Source: RBG-16-66-20 sp036560705 (GTDB lineage Bacteria > Pseudomonadota > Gammaproteobacteria > Burkholderiales > SG8-39). Taken from it: a stretch of DNA of 64,000 nt. The notes beneath the pieces were generated by a model. It made no database searches. It worked only from the letters and a program-made list of their open reading frames with translations, and was not told the DNA's origin. Shown here piece after piece: positions 23,267 through 33,217 of this stretch. How positions within the stretch are numbered: position 1 is the first letter of the stretch; each line of letters begins with the position of its first letter. A program made the position numbers and the translations under genes. Location of the stretch: contig DATBQR010000016.1 of assembly GCA_036560705.1 (NCBI GenBank), positions 1 through 64,000 of the forward strand, in the 5' to 3' direction.

Positions 23267-24632
23267 ACCTGCCCGCAGAAATCTTCCGCGCCTACGACAT
23301 CCGCGGCATCGCCGGCAAAACCCTCACGCCGGCCGCGGTGTTCGAAATCGGTCGCGCGCTGGGCGCCCTGGGGCGCGAGCGTGAAGCGCCCACCTTCGCC
23401 GTCGGCCGCGACGGCCGGCTTTCGGGTCCCGGGCTGGCTGCCGCGCTGATGGACGGGTTGAACGCCGCGGGCGCGGGCGCGATCGATCTCGGCATGGTGC
23501 CGACGCCGGTGGCCTACTTCGCCGCGCACCACCTCGGCTGCGCGAGCGCGGTGATGGTGACCGGCAGCCACAATCCGCCCGCGTACAACGGCCTCAAGAT
23601 GGTGGTCGCGGGCGAAACGCTGTTTGGCGAGGCGATCCAGGCATTGCGCCGGCGCATAGAGGCAGGCGTCCCCGTCTTGGCGACGGGCAAGAGGACCGCG
23701 GCGAACGTGCTGGATGCCTACGTGGACCGCATCGCGGGCGACGTCAGGCTCGCGCGGCCCTTCAGGATCGCGGTGGATTGCGGCAACGGGGTCGCCGGCG
23801 TAGTCGCGCCGCGCCTGTTCCGGCGCCTGGGCTGCGAAGTGGAGGAACTGTTCTGCGAAGTCGACGGCAATTTCCCCAACCACCATCCCGACCCTTCCCA
23901 GCCCAAGAACCTGGAGGATCTTGTTTCCGCCCTCGGCGAGGGCCGTTCGGAAATAGGCCTTGCCTTCGACGGCGACGGCGACCGGCTCGGCGTCGTGACA
24001 CAAAGCGGGAAGGTCATTTTTCCTGACCGCCAGCTGATGCTCTATGCAAGGGACGTGCTCGCCCGCAACCCCGGCGCCGAAATCATCTACGACGTGAAAT
24101 GCACCCGGCTGCTGGCACCCTGGATCGAGCGCCACGGCGGTCGCCCGCTGATCTGGAAGACCGGGCATTCGTTCATCAAGGCAAAGCTGCGGGAAACCGG
24201 CGCGCCGCTCGCCGGCGAGATGTCGGGACACATCTTCTTCAAGGAGCGCTGGTACGGCTTCGACGACGCGCTCTACTGCGGTGCGCGGCTGCTGGAGATC
24301 CTGTCCCGGGAGACGGATGCGAACCTCGCGCTGGAGAGCCTGCCGGATGCGCCCTCCACGCCGGAGCTGAACTGGAAACTCGCGGAAGGCGAACCGCAGG
24401 CGGTCATGGAAAAGCTGAAGGCCCTGAAGCCGTTTTCCAGCGCAGCCCGCCTGCTGACCATCGACGGCGTGCGCGCCGAATTCAAGGATGGTTTCGGCCT
24501 GGCGCGGGCATCGAACACTTCGCCGGTGATCGTTCTGCGTTTCGAAGGCGACACGCCGCAGGCGCTGGCGCGCATACAAGAGGAATTCCGGGGAGTCCTG
24601 CAGCCCTTGAAGCCGGACGCTCCGCTACCCTA

Positions 24633-24636
<4 letters not shown>
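23263..24636 (+). CDS. Phosphomannomutase/phosphoglucomutase (AlgC-type)
   Basis: Alpha-D-phosphohexomutase interconverting hexose 1- and 6-phosphates for LPS and exopolysaccharide precursors. From the ATG at 23263 it has 457 residues. It shows IFRAYDIRG at the start, the phosphoserine loop TGSHNPPAYNGLKM, the metal loop AFDGDGDRLG, the sugar loop GEMSGHIFFKERW and the phosphate-binding RASNTSPVIVLRFEG. Length fits the bifunctional PMM/PGM group. The ATG overlaps the hydrolase stop (ATGA). The end overlaps the convergent rhlE stop. Confidence 0.94.
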
Positions 24637-26132
<1,496 letters not shown>

Positions 26133-26186
26133 GACGTAATGCCTTGAAAACTAAAGAAGTCGGATTATACCCCTTTAGGGGCGCGT

Positions 26187-26591
26187 TTACGGCGAGATCA
26201 CGAGCTGCGTTTGCGTGACCAAGGCCACCAGCTTGCCCGCCTCGCTGCGGATCGTGGTCTGGCAAACCACCGTGGTGCGGCCCTTGTGTACCGGGACGGC
26301 CTCGCCGGTCACCCGCGTGCCCATCGGCGCACCGCCGATGAAATTGGTCTTCGACTCGATCGTCGTAGTGCGCGCCCCCTGCGGCATGTTGAGGATCGCC
26401 GCCACCGCGCCCAGCGTGTCGGCAAACGCCATGATCGCGCCGCCGTGCAGGCTGTCGCCGATGGTGCACAGGTCCTTGCGCACGGCCAGGCGCGCCACCA
26501 CCTTGTCGGGCGTCACGTCGGTGAACTCGATCCCGAGCAGGTCGGGCAGCAGGCCCTTGAAGCGTTCCCGCATCGACGCGGCGAAGTCCAT
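26187..26591 (-). CDS. PaaI-type hotdog-fold thioesterase
   Basis: Acyl-CoA thioesterase of the PaaI/YbdB group, 134 residues, a single hotdog domain. The catalytic-loop motif is SLHGGAIMAFADTLGAVA, and the usual TIESKTNFIGGAPMG strand and RTTVVCQTTI follow. Substrate is unknown. The ATG at 26591 lies one base after the stop of the upstream gene, so the two are probably cotranscribed. Confidence 0.88.
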   Translation of the reverse strand: MDFAASMRERFKGLLPDLLGIEFTDVTPDKVVARLAVRKDLCTIGDSLHGGAIMAFADTLGAVAAILNMPQGARTTTIESKTNFIGGAPMGTRVTGEAVPVHKGRTTVVCQTTIRSEAGKLVALVTQTQLVISP

Positions 26592-26592
26592 C

Positions 26593-27123
26593 TCAGTTGA
26601 TGGTGCGCCTGCTGCGCTCGGGCGGCGCTTCCTGCGGCTCGACGCCGGGAAGCTTCAGATCCATGTCCCAGTCGCTTTTCTTCACCGCCGCCTGCAGCAG
26701 GCGGCACACCGAATGCAGCAGCACCGGGTCGAGCGTGAGGGTGACGCCCTGGCCCTCGGTCGGATGCATCGCCACCACCGGGTGGCCGTTCGGGTCGTGG
26801 CCGGTCTGGATGCGGGCGAGCAGCAGCGGCTCCGCGCCCAGCGGCGTGGCGCGCGTGCTGTCGTCGTAGGGCTTGGAAAAATTCGCCTTCGACACCGCCT
26901 GCTCGTGTTCGATGTTGAGCAGCGCCTTGCGCGCCTCCGGGTTGGGCTGCGTGCGGATGCGCGGACTCGCCTCCTCGGCAAGCTTGACCAGCAGCGGCCA
27001 GAGCAGCTTCACGAACCGGCGCGTGAGCCACATGCGGACCTCGACCTTTTCGCTCGCCGCGATCAGCATCAGCAGGCGGTCCTGCTCGGCGGCGAAATCG
27101 ATCTTGACCTGGTGCAGGCGCAT
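26593..27123 (-). CDS. Conserved-looking protein of unknown function
   Basis: A 176-residue soluble protein starting MRLHQVKIDFAAEQDRLLML. A helical stretch (VRMWLTRRFVKLLWPLLVKLAEEA) is followed by a C-terminal half with GVTLTLDPVLLHSVCRLLQ. No signal peptide, metal motif or known domain is visible. The start at 27123 is chosen because the frame upstream runs into the divergent GNAT gene region. It sits one base before the thioesterase gene. I do not recognise the family with certainty. Confidence 0.65.
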   Translation of the reverse strand: MRLHQVKIDFAAEQDRLLMLIAASEKVEVRMWLTRRFVKLLWPLLVKLAEEASPRIRTQPNPEARKALLNIEHEQAVSKANFSKPYDDSTRATPLGAEPLLLARIQTGHDPNGHPVVAMHPTEGQGVTLTLDPVLLHSVCRLLQAAVKKSDWDMDLKLPGVEPQEAPPERSRRTIN

Positions 27124-27151
27124 GGGATGAGTCGAATTGTAGAATGCTTTG

Positions 27152-27619
27152 ATGCTGAAAATCGTCCCGGCGGCCACGCCGCAAGATATCGAGGATGTCC
27201 GCATGCTGTTCGGCGAATACGCCGGCCTGGTCGCGGAAGCCCTGAGTTTCCAGAACTTCGACGAGGAACGGGTCGCCCTGCCGGGGGAATATGGCCCGCC
27301 TGGGGGCACCCTCCTGATCGCCCGCGACGGGGAGATGCCTGCGGGTTGCGTAGCGCTGCGGCGGCTGGATTCCCGCACCGGCGAGATGAAGCGGATGTAC
27401 GTACGCGCGCAGCACCGGGGCAGCGGCCTGGGACGGCACCTCGCCGTCGAAGTGATCGAAGCGGCGAGGAAAGCGGGTTGCGCGCGCGTCGTGCTCGACA
27501 CGCTGCCGAAGCTTGCGCCGGCGATTGCGCTCTACCGCGACCTCGGATTCCGGGAAACCGGGCCTTACCTGGCGTCGCCGACGCCGGGCGCGATCTGCTT
27601 CGAGCTCAAGTTTTCCTGA
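27152..27619 (+). CDS. GNAT family N-acetyltransferase
   Basis: Single GNAT domain, 155 residues from ATG 27152 (a TTG one codon earlier is also possible). Motif A is MKRMYVRAQHRGSGLGRHL, with R-x2-G-x-G binding the acetyl-CoA pyrophosphate. Motif B follows in VVLDTLPKLAPAIALYRDLGF. The acceptor is unknown. A TAGAAT hexamer at 27140-27145 lies six bases before the ATG with no Shine-Dalgarno, so the message may be leaderless. The 3' end overlaps the convergent rfaE2 by 14 bases. Confidence 0.9.
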   Translation: MLKIVPAATPQDIEDVRMLFGEYAGLVAEALSFQNFDEERVALPGEYGPPGGTLLIARDGEMPAGCVALRRLDSRTGEMKRMYVRAQHRGSGLGRHLAVEVIEAARKAGCARVVLDTLPKLAPAIALYRDLGFRETGPYLASPTPGAICFELKFS

Positions 27620-28022
27620 TTTTTTCCAGCAAGGCGGTGCTGGAACGCTGGTGTTCGAAAGGAATCGAGACCACCCGTCCGCCGCGTCGCAGCGTTTCGA
27701 CCGCGCCGACGATTTTTTCCGCCGGCCAGTCGCCCCCCTTGACCAGCACTTCCGGGCGCAGGATCTCGATCAGGGCCGCCGGCGTGTCCTCGTCGAACCA
27801 GGTGACCGCGTCCACTGCATGCAACGCCGCGACCAGCGCCGTGCGGTCCTCGAGTCCGTTGACCGGGCGCCCGTCGCCCTTGCCCAGCCGGCGCGCCGAG
27901 TCGTCGCCGTTCAGCGCGACCACCAGCGCGGCGCCCAGCGCGCGCGCCTGGGCGAGATAGGTGACGTGGCCGCGATGCAGGAGATCGAAAACGCCGTTGG
28001 TAAACACCAGCGGCCGCGGCAA
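27606..28022 (-). CDS. rfaE2: D-glycero-beta-D-manno-heptose 1-phosphate adenylyltransferase
   Basis: Makes ADP-D,D-heptose for the LPS core. It corresponds to the C-terminal domain of E. coli HldE and here stands alone. The nucleotidyltransferase motif is FTNGVFDLLHRGHVTYL (HxGH), with LNGDDSARRLGKGDGRP and EDTPAALIEILRPEVLVKGGDW after it. From TTG 28022 it has 138 residues. Relatives often carry 15-20 more N-terminal residues, and the frame upstream (PPAEAARWAAALPRPL) is open but has no ATG, GTG or TTG. The true start may be another codon up to about 28090. It works with WaaF encoded in this window. Confidence 0.92.
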   Translation of the reverse strand: MPRPLVFTNGVFDLLHRGHVTYLAQARALGAALVVALNGDDSARRLGKGDGRPVNGLEDRTALVAALHAVDAVTWFDEDTPAALIEILRPEVLVKGGDWPAEKIVGAVETLRRGGRVVSIPFEHQRSSTALLEKIRKT

Positions 28023-28093
28023 CGCCGCGGCCCAGCGCGCGGCCTCGGCGGGCGGGCGGATTTTTGCTTCGAATTCCGGGCGAGCAGCCGCGC

Positions 28094-28744
28094 TTATTTT
28101 TTTTGTTCCTCGGCCTTGGGCTTGGCTGGGGCCGGCGGCGCGCAGATGGCGTCGGTCAGCTTGCAGTATTCGAACACCTTCACGACCTTGCGCACCCCGC
28201 CGGTCGTGCGCGCGATCTCGACCGCATCCGCCGCCTCCTGCTCCGTGACGATGCCGAGCAGGTAGACGACCGAGGCCTCGGTGACCACCTTGATGCTCAG
28301 CACGTTGAATCTGTTGGCGTCGAGAAAGCGCGCCTTCACCTTGCCGGTGATCGTGGTGTCGCTCGCCCGCGAACTGAGGGAAGAGCCGCCGGCCACCTGC
28401 AGTTCGTTGGTCACGCCGCGCGCGTTGGCCACGCCGAGCGTGATCTTTTCAATCTCCGCCTTGGCTTTCTCGTCGGGCACCTCGCCGGTCAGCAGCACGT
28501 TCCGGTTGTAGGAGGTCACGTTGACGTGGACCCTGTCGCCGAAGCGCTCGGAAATCCGGTTGGTGACGCGCAGCTCGATGCCTTCATCCTCGACCTGCGT
28601 GCCGGTGGTGCGCCGGTCGACGGACGACATCACCGCAGTGCCCACGCCGACAGCTGCCACTCCTACGCAGCCGGAAAGCGCGCCGGTGACGAAAAGAACC
28701 GCGAGGGGAACCGCAATCGCGATCGGGAGTGAGGTTTTTTTCAT
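28094..28744 (-). CDS. dolP: BON-domain outer-membrane lipoprotein (DolP-like)
   Basis: Lipoprotein of the YraP/DolP type, which binds anionic phospholipid and supports outer-membrane integrity. The 216-residue precursor has a signal with lipobox LSGC (Cys26). Two BON domains follow: ITNRVSER-like ELRVTNRISERFG..VLLTGEVPDE, then ITGKVKARFLDAN..VVYLLGIVTEQEA. The Pro/Lys-rich tail is PPAPAKPKAEEQKK. The ATG overlaps the stop of the SIS gene (ATGA). The order SIS protein then BON lipoprotein matches E. coli diaA-dolP. Confidence 0.9.
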   Translation of the reverse strand: MKKTSLPIAIAVPLAVLFVTGALSGCVGVAAVGVGTAVMSSVDRRTTGTQVEDEGIELRVTNRISERFGDRVHVNVTSYNRNVLLTGEVPDEKAKAEIEKITLGVANARGVTNELQVAGGSSLSSRASDTTITGKVKARFLDANRFNVLSIKVVTEASVVYLLGIVTEQEAADAVEIARTTGGVRKVVKVFEYCKLTDAICAPPAPAKPKAEEQKK

Positions 28745-29379
28745 TTTTGGGCTCCAAAGAGCTGGAAATCGATGCCGTCGCACAGGCAGTGCAGTACCAG
28801 CAGGTGCACTTCCTGGATGCGCATGGTGCGCGTGTGCGGCACGCAGACATGCACGTCGCCGGCACCAAGCGCCGCCGCCATCTTGCCGCCGCCGTTGCCG
28901 CTTAGAGCGACAATGTGCACGCCGAGTTCCCGCGCCGCGCGCATCGCCGCAACCACGTTGGCGGAATTGCCGGAGGTCGAGATCGCCAGCAGCACGTCCC
29001 CCTTGCGGCCGAGCGCGCGCAACTGCTTCTCGAACACCTGTTCGTAGCTGTAGTCGTTGCCGATCGAAGTGAGCGCGGAAGAATCCGTGGTCAGCGCAAG
29101 GCCGGCAAGCGGCGGCCGCTCGCGCTCGAAGCGGTTGACCAGCTCCGCGGCGAAATGCTGTGCGTCCGCGGCCGAACCGCCATTGCCGCAGGAAAGGATC
29201 TTGCCGCCCGCCTTGAGCGACGCGGCCATGAGCTCGATGCCGCGCGCGATCGGCGCCGACAGCGCCTTGCCGGCATCGGCTTTCAGCTTGGCGCTGTCGG
29301 CAAAATGCGACGCCACCTGCGCTTCCAGCGATGCGCTGGGCGCGGCGTGCCCGGGGGCGTTTCCCGCTGCATTTTGCAT
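28741..29379 (-). CDS. SIS-domain protein, DiaA or GmhA type
   Basis: A 212-residue sugar-isomerase fold protein. It has KILSCGNGGSAADAQHFAAELVNRFE, TTDSSALTSIGNDY and AISTSGNSANVV, shared by phosphoheptose isomerase GmhA and the DnaA-binding DiaA. The position between yraN and a dolP-like gene matches DiaA. The rfaE2 gene just downstream and waaF in the window suit GmhA, the first heptose enzyme. A C-terminal HTRTMRIQEVHLLVLHCLCDGID carries the Gln/His pair used by GmhA catalysis, so both roles are possible. Confidence 0.88.
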   Translation of the reverse strand: MQNAAGNAPGHAAPSASLEAQVASHFADSAKLKADAGKALSAPIARGIELMAASLKAGGKILSCGNGGSAADAQHFAAELVNRFERERPPLAGLALTTDSSALTSIGNDYSYEQVFEKQLRALGRKGDVLLAISTSGNSANVVAAMRAARELGVHIVALSGNGGGKMAAALGAGDVHVCVPHTRTMRIQEVHLLVLHCLCDGIDFQLFGAQK

Positions 29380-29388
29380 CGGAGGATT

Positions 29389-29766
29389 TTACTCGATGTA
29401 CACCTCGAACTCGATCCGGCGTGCCGGATTCGGATGCTCGGAGAGCTTGCTCACCCTCGCGTGCATCGGCGTGCCCCGGTCCAGTCCCCAGGCGAGCGCC
29501 GCATTCTCGCGCCGCGGCACGTAGCCGAGCCTGCGGCCGCGCCACTCGACGCGCACCGCATTCGCATCGAACGGATTGTCCGCTTCGCGCACCAGATCGA
29601 GCGCGTCGCCGACCTGCAGCCTCTCCCAGACCGCCGCGCCCTCGCCGTAACGGAACCCCGCGAGCGGCGAGCTCTGCACCAGCAGCTGGATACCCTGTGC
29701 CTGCGCCGGGAGTGCCAGAAGAAAGAACAGCAGACTAAGCAGCAAACGCATTGCGGATCCATTCAA
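29389..29766 (-). CDS. Exported HIRAN-domain protein
   Basis: A 125-residue protein with an N-terminal signal (MRLLLSLLFFLLALPAQAQ) and then one HIRAN domain: LVQSSPLAGFRYGEG, DLVREADNPFDANAVRVEW, RRLGYVPRRENAALA. HIRAN domains are best known as DNA-end binding modules in helicases. Here the domain is exported, so DNA binding in the cytoplasm is unlikely and the role is open. The start may be ATG 29766 or ATG 29751. Either overlaps the yraN 3' end. It separates yraN from the SIS gene. Confidence 0.82.
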   Translation of the reverse strand: MNGSAMRLLLSLLFFLLALPAQAQGIQLLVQSSPLAGFRYGEGAAVWERLQVGDALDLVREADNPFDANAVRVEWRGRRLGYVPRRENAALAWGLDRGTPMHARVSKLSEHPNPARRIEFEVYIE

Positions 29767-30076
29767 TCCGGCCGGCCTCGAGGGAGTCCAGCAGCAGCAC
29801 GTCGAACCTGCAATCGGCGTCCGGCCGGCGCATCAGGTAGAGCCTCGCGGCGGCGATCAGGCGGGCCTGCTTGGCCGTTGTAACGCTCTCGGCGGCACCG
29901 CCGAAGCGCCCGTCGCTCCGGTAGCGCACCTCGGCGAACACCAGGGTGCCGCCCTCCTCGGCCACGAGGTCGATTTCGCCATGCCGGCAGCGCCAGTTGC
30001 GCGCCAGCACCCGCAGGCCGGCCTTGTGCAGGAGTTCCGCACACAGTTCCTCGGCTCGCGCGCCGGCCCGGTTCAT
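29735..30076 (-). CDS. yraN: YraN/UPF0102 family nuclease-fold protein
   Basis: A 113-residue protein of the UPF0102 family with a Holliday-junction-resolvase-like fold. It has NRAGARAEELCAELLHKAGLRVLARNWR, then GEIDLVAEEGGTLVFAEVRYRS with the Asp and Glu of the PD-(D/E)xK-like core, and RFDVLLLD. The ATG at 30076 is 42 bases from the divergent rsmI start. In E. coli lpoA lies between rsmI and yraN, but here it is absent. Confidence 0.93.
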   Translation of the reverse strand: MNRAGARAEELCAELLHKAGLRVLARNWRCRHGEIDLVAEEGGTLVFAEVRYRSDGRFGGAAESVTTAKQARLIAAARLYLMRRPDADCRFDVLLLDSLEAGRIEWIRNAFAA

Positions 30077-30118
30077 GGCAGTCTTAACGATCCGCCGCCG
30101 AACAAGGTTGACCCGCCT

Positions 30119-30958
30119 TTGACCTCGAATTTGCCGCCCCCCTCCGGAACGCTCTACGTCGTCGCTACGCCGATCGGCAATCTCGCCGATTCCAGCCCCC
30201 GCTCCATCGACATCCTGCGCGCGGCCGACGTCATTGCCTGCGAGGACACCCGCACCTCGCGCACGCTGCTCGCGCACCACGGCATCGCGGCGCGAACTGT
30301 CGCGCTGCACGCGCACAACGAACGCGAGGCAGGCGGAAAACTGCTGCGCGCGCTGCGAGAGGGAAGCAATGTCGCGCTGGTGAGCGACGCGGGAACTCCG
30401 GGAATCTCGGATCCGGGCGCGCTGCTGGTGGCCGCTGCGCACCGCGAAGGACTGCGCGTGGTTCCGCTGCCCGGGCCGAACGCCGCGATTGCCGCGTTTT
30501 CCGCCTCGGGGTTTACCTCCGAAAGCTTTCAATTCGTGGGCTTTCTTTCCACAAAAAAAAATAATCCATTCCAGGAGCTGGACGTCCCCTGGCCGGTGAT
30601 CTTCTACGAAGCGCCGCACCGCGTGCTCGAGACTGTTGCGGCGCTGCTCGAACGCTTCGGGCCGGCGCGCGAGCTGGTGATTGCCCGCGAGATCAGCAAG
30701 AAGTTCGAGGAAGTCGCGCGCATGCGGCTGGAAGCGGCGCCCACGTGGCTCTCCGGCGGGCCGCACCGCCGGCAGGGGGAATTCGTCCTGGTGCTGGGCC
30801 CGGGCGAGGAAAGACCTCCGCAACAGGCGGAAGGCGAGCGGGTTCTCGGCCTGCTAATGGAAAAAATGCCGGCCAGCGAAGCGGCGAAACTCGCCGCGCG
30901 GATCAGCGGGGTCCCCAGGAAAGCGTTGTATGCGCTGGCGGTGAAGCGATCCAAGTAA
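30119..30958 (+). CDS. rsmI: 16S rRNA (cytidine 1402-2'-O)-methyltransferase
   Basis: SAM-dependent tetrapyrrole-methylase-fold enzyme that methylates the ribose of C1402 in 16S rRNA. It has TLYVVATPIGNLADSSPRSI, CEDTRTSRTLLAHHGI, SDAGTPGISDPGALL and GFLSTKKNNPF. No ATG is available. TTG at 30119 (279 residues) is used, with AAGG 11 bases upstream, and TTG 30131 is an alternative. It is divergent from yraN and 29 bases ahead of pyrC. Confidence 0.95.
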   Translation: MTSNLPPPSGTLYVVATPIGNLADSSPRSIDILRAADVIACEDTRTSRTLLAHHGIAARTVALHAHNEREAGGKLLRALREGSNVALVSDAGTPGISDPGALLVAAAHREGLRVVPLPGPNAAIAAFSASGFTSESFQFVGFLSTKKNNPFQELDVPWPVIFYEAPHRVLETVAALLERFGPARELVIAREISKKFEEVARMRLEAAPTWLSGGPHRRQGEFVLVLGPGEERPPQQAEGERVLGLLMEKMPASEAAKLAARISGVPRKALYALAVKRSK

Positions 30959-30987
30959 AGCAAAGCGAACCACGTAAAATCCGCCTC

Positions 30988-32019
30988 ATGGACCGATTCA
31001 CCATCACGCGCCCCGACGACTGGCACCTGCACCTGCGCGACGGGCCGGCGATGGCCTCGGTGCTGGGCGACAGCGCGTCGCGCTTCGGGCGCGCCATCAT
31101 CATGCCGAACCTGAAGTCGCCGGTGCGCACCACCCAGCAGGCGCTGCACTATCGCGAACGGATCCTCGCGGAATTGCCGGACGGCTCCGCCTTCGATCCG
31201 CTCATGACGCTCTACCTTACCGACGACACGCCGCCCGAGGAGATCGCCCGCGCCAAGCTGTCCGGCCGCGTGCACGGCGTCAAGCTGTATCCGGCCGGCG
31301 CCACCACGCACTCGGATGAGGGCGTAACGCGCATCTCGCGCTGCTTCGCGGCGCTGGAGAAGATGGAGCAGCTCGGCCTGCCGCTGCTGATCCACGGCGA
31401 AGTGACCGATCCGGCGGTGGACGTCTTCGATCGCGAGAAGGCGTTCGTCGACGAGGTGCTCGGGCCGATCGTCGAGCGGTTCCGGAACATGAAGGTGGTG
31501 CTCGAGCACGTCACCACGCGCGACGCCGTGCAGTACGTCGAGGTCACCGGTCCCAACGTCGCGGCGACGATCACGCCGCACCACCTGCTGCTCAACCGCA
31601 ACGCGCTGTTCCTCGGCGGCATCCGCCCGCACCACTATTGCCTGCCGGTGCTCAAGCGCGAGGAGCACCGCGAGGCGCTGGTCGAGGCCGCGATCTCCGG
31701 CAACCCGAAGTTCTTCCTCGGCACCGACAGCGCGCCGCATTCGCGCGAAACGAAGGAAGCCGCCTGCGGCTGCGCCGGCGTGTACAACGCGCACGCCGCG
31801 ATCGAGCTCTACGCCGCGGCGTTCGAGGAGGCCGGCGCGCTGGACAGGCTGGAGAACTTCGCCAGCCGCTTCGGCGCCGAGTTCTACGGCCTGCCGCTCA
31901 ACAAGGACACCATCACGCTGGTGCGCAAGGAGTGGACCGTGCCGAAGACCCTGCCCTTCGGCAAGGAAAAACTGGTGCCGCTGCGCGCGGGCGAAACGGT
32001 GCCGTGGAAGCTGGCCTGA
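30988..32019 (+). CDS. pyrC: Dihydroorotase (class II)
   Basis: Zinc enzyme that cyclises carbamoyl-aspartate to dihydroorotate in pyrimidine synthesis. The 343-residue length fits the E. coli type. The N-terminal metal motif is DDWHLHLRDGPAM, the carboxylated lysine is in VKLYPAGATTHSDEGV, and the last metal Asp is in FFLGTDSAPHSRETKE. TAAAAT (30975-30980) lies seven bases before the ATG with no Shine-Dalgarno, so it may be leaderless or coupled to rsmI. The 3' end overlaps the next gene by 16 bases. Confidence 0.97.
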   Translation: MDRFTITRPDDWHLHLRDGPAMASVLGDSASRFGRAIIMPNLKSPVRTTQQALHYRERILAELPDGSAFDPLMTLYLTDDTPPEEIARAKLSGRVHGVKLYPAGATTHSDEGVTRISRCFAALEKMEQLGLPLLIHGEVTDPAVDVFDREKAFVDEVLGPIVERFRNMKVVLEHVTTRDAVQYVEVTGPNVAATITPHHLLLNRNALFLGGIRPHHYCLPVLKREEHREALVEAAISGNPKFFLGTDSAPHSRETKEAACGCAGVYNAHAAIELYAAAFEEAGALDRLENFASRFGAEFYGLPLNKDTITLVRKEWTVPKTLPFGKEKLVPLRAGETVPWKLA

Positions 32020-32771
32020 AAACGGGGCCCGGCCTGGTTTCCTGCGCCCACCCGATTTTTGATTCGGTAAGGTTCTGGTTCGAGAGGCTGAACGATTTTT
32101 CTCTCGAGAGTTTCAACCGACTGGCAGAAGAATCAAAAATCACGACGGAAAGCGGCAAGCCCATCCGCTTTGTTCCGCCCTCGGCTTCCGATCCCTATTA
32201 CGAAGTTCACGTTTACGAGACCGGGCGCGTGCAGACCCGCCCCGACAACAGGCACGATCTGTTCAACGCGCTTGCCTGGCTCTCGTTCCCGAAAACGAAG
32301 GCGCGCGTCAACGCGATGCATGCAGCGGAGATCCCGCGGGAACGGGAGAACGGCGGCGGCAGGCGCGGGCGGCTGCGCGACCTGCTTACCATCTTCGACG
32401 AGGGCGGCGCCATCGTGGTTTGCGGCGGGGCGGTTGCGCAGCTAGTGCGCGAAGCAAGGTGGCGCGAGCTGTTTGTCGAGCGCCACCGCGATTTCCGCAT
32501 CGTCGTGATCGGACACGCGGTGCTGGAGCAGGCCCTCGCGCCGCACCCCGGCATCACCTGCAAGGTGGTATTCGCCGAGCCGGGATCCGATCTCGACACG
32601 CAGGCCGCAAGCTGGCTCGCGACCGAAGGCAAGTCGCCCCGCGACCTGCCGCCGCTGCCGGTCTTCGGCTATCCGGGCTGGTTCGAGGGGAGCGGCAAGC
32701 CGGGCTTTTACTCGGACGAGCGGTACTTTCGTCCGCCACGGCACGCCAATGCGCAAGTGCGTTCCTGTTAA
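32004..32771 (+). CDS. DUF3025-family protein
   Basis: A soluble protein of about 255 residues recognised by the AHPIFDSVRFWFERLND start, the DNRHDLFNALAWLSFPKTKARVN centre and the C-terminal PPLPVFGYPGW segment of the DUF3025 family. Function is unknown. GTG at 32004, inside the pyrC 3' end, is the likely start because no ATG occurs before the conserved region. It precedes rnpB by nine bases after the stop, so the rnpB promoter lies inside or at the end of this gene. Confidence 0.82.
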   Translation: MEAGLKTGPGLVSCAHPIFDSVRFWFERLNDFSLESFNRLAEESKITTESGKPIRFVPPSASDPYYEVHVYETGRVQTRPDNRHDLFNALAWLSFPKTKARVNAMHAAEIPRERENGGGRRGRLRDLLTIFDEGGAIVVCGGAVAQLVREARWRELFVERHRDFRIVVIGHAVLEQALAPHPGITCKVVFAEPGSDLDTQAASWLATEGKSPRDLPPLPVFGYPGWFEGSGKPGFYSDERYFRPPRHANAQVRSC

Positions 32772-32780
32772 CATGCTCTC

Positions 32781-33125
32781 GGGAGTCGGCCAGGCAGTCG
32801 CTGTACCGCAAGGTGCAGAGGAAAGTCCGGGCTCCGTAGAGCGGGATGCGGGCTAACGACCCGGCGTGGCGACGCGACGAATAGGGCCACAGAGACGAGT
32901 CCCAGCCGCAAGGCTGGGGGTGAAACGCGGCAACCTCCATCCGGAGCAACACCAAATAGGCAAGCAGGGCGACGAGGGCAACTTCGGCGCTGGAGGCCGG
33001 CTCGGTCGGGCTTGCGGGTAGGTGGCTTGAGCCCTTGAGCAATCAAGGGCCTAGAGGAATGACTGTCGGGGGGCCCCTCTTCGGAGGGTCTCCCGCCACA
33101 GAACCCGGCTTACCGGCCGGCTCCC
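32781..33125 (+). ncRNA. rnpB: RNase P RNA, bacterial class A
   Basis: Catalytic RNA that matures tRNA 5' ends with RnpA. The conserved 5' core GAGGAAAGTCCGGGC starts at 32818, AACACCAAATAGGCAAGC lies at 32947-32964, and ACAGAACCCGGCTTAC closes the P4 region near the 3' end. Helix P1 forms between gggagtcggcc (32781-32791) and ggccggctccc (33115-33125), which sets the ends. A TAACAT -10-like hexamer at 32769-32774 overlaps the DUF3025 stop codon. The short T-run after P1 may help termination. Confidence 0.96.
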
Positions 33126-33167
33126 ATTTTCCGCGTCAGATTGTGTGCGACAACGGGATAAATCCAC

Positions 33168-33197
33168 TTGCCCTTACGCCGGGCAGGCAGGGATAAT
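33168..33197 (+). promoter_or_regulatory. Candidate sigma70 promoter for the HD-domain gene
   Basis: TTGCCC (33168-33173) and GATAAT (33192-33197) are separated by 18 bases. GATAAT differs from consensus at one position. Transcription would begin near 33204, just before the ATG at 33218. The rest of the gap 33126-33167 between rnpB and this box shows nothing recognisable. Confidence 0.4.
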
Positions 33198-33217
33198 CGT
33201 CCAGCTAAGCACCCCCC

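Noticed and set aside
28097..28108. Run of eight A (minus strand) at the dolP 3' end as a phase-variable tract
   Set aside because: It lies in the last three codons. Slippage would change only the extreme C-terminus, so there is no reason to expect switching.
32772..33217. Possible protein-coding gene in the rnpB region
   Set aside because: Short frames on either strand are explained by the RNase P RNA, whose conserved core and P1 helix are clear.
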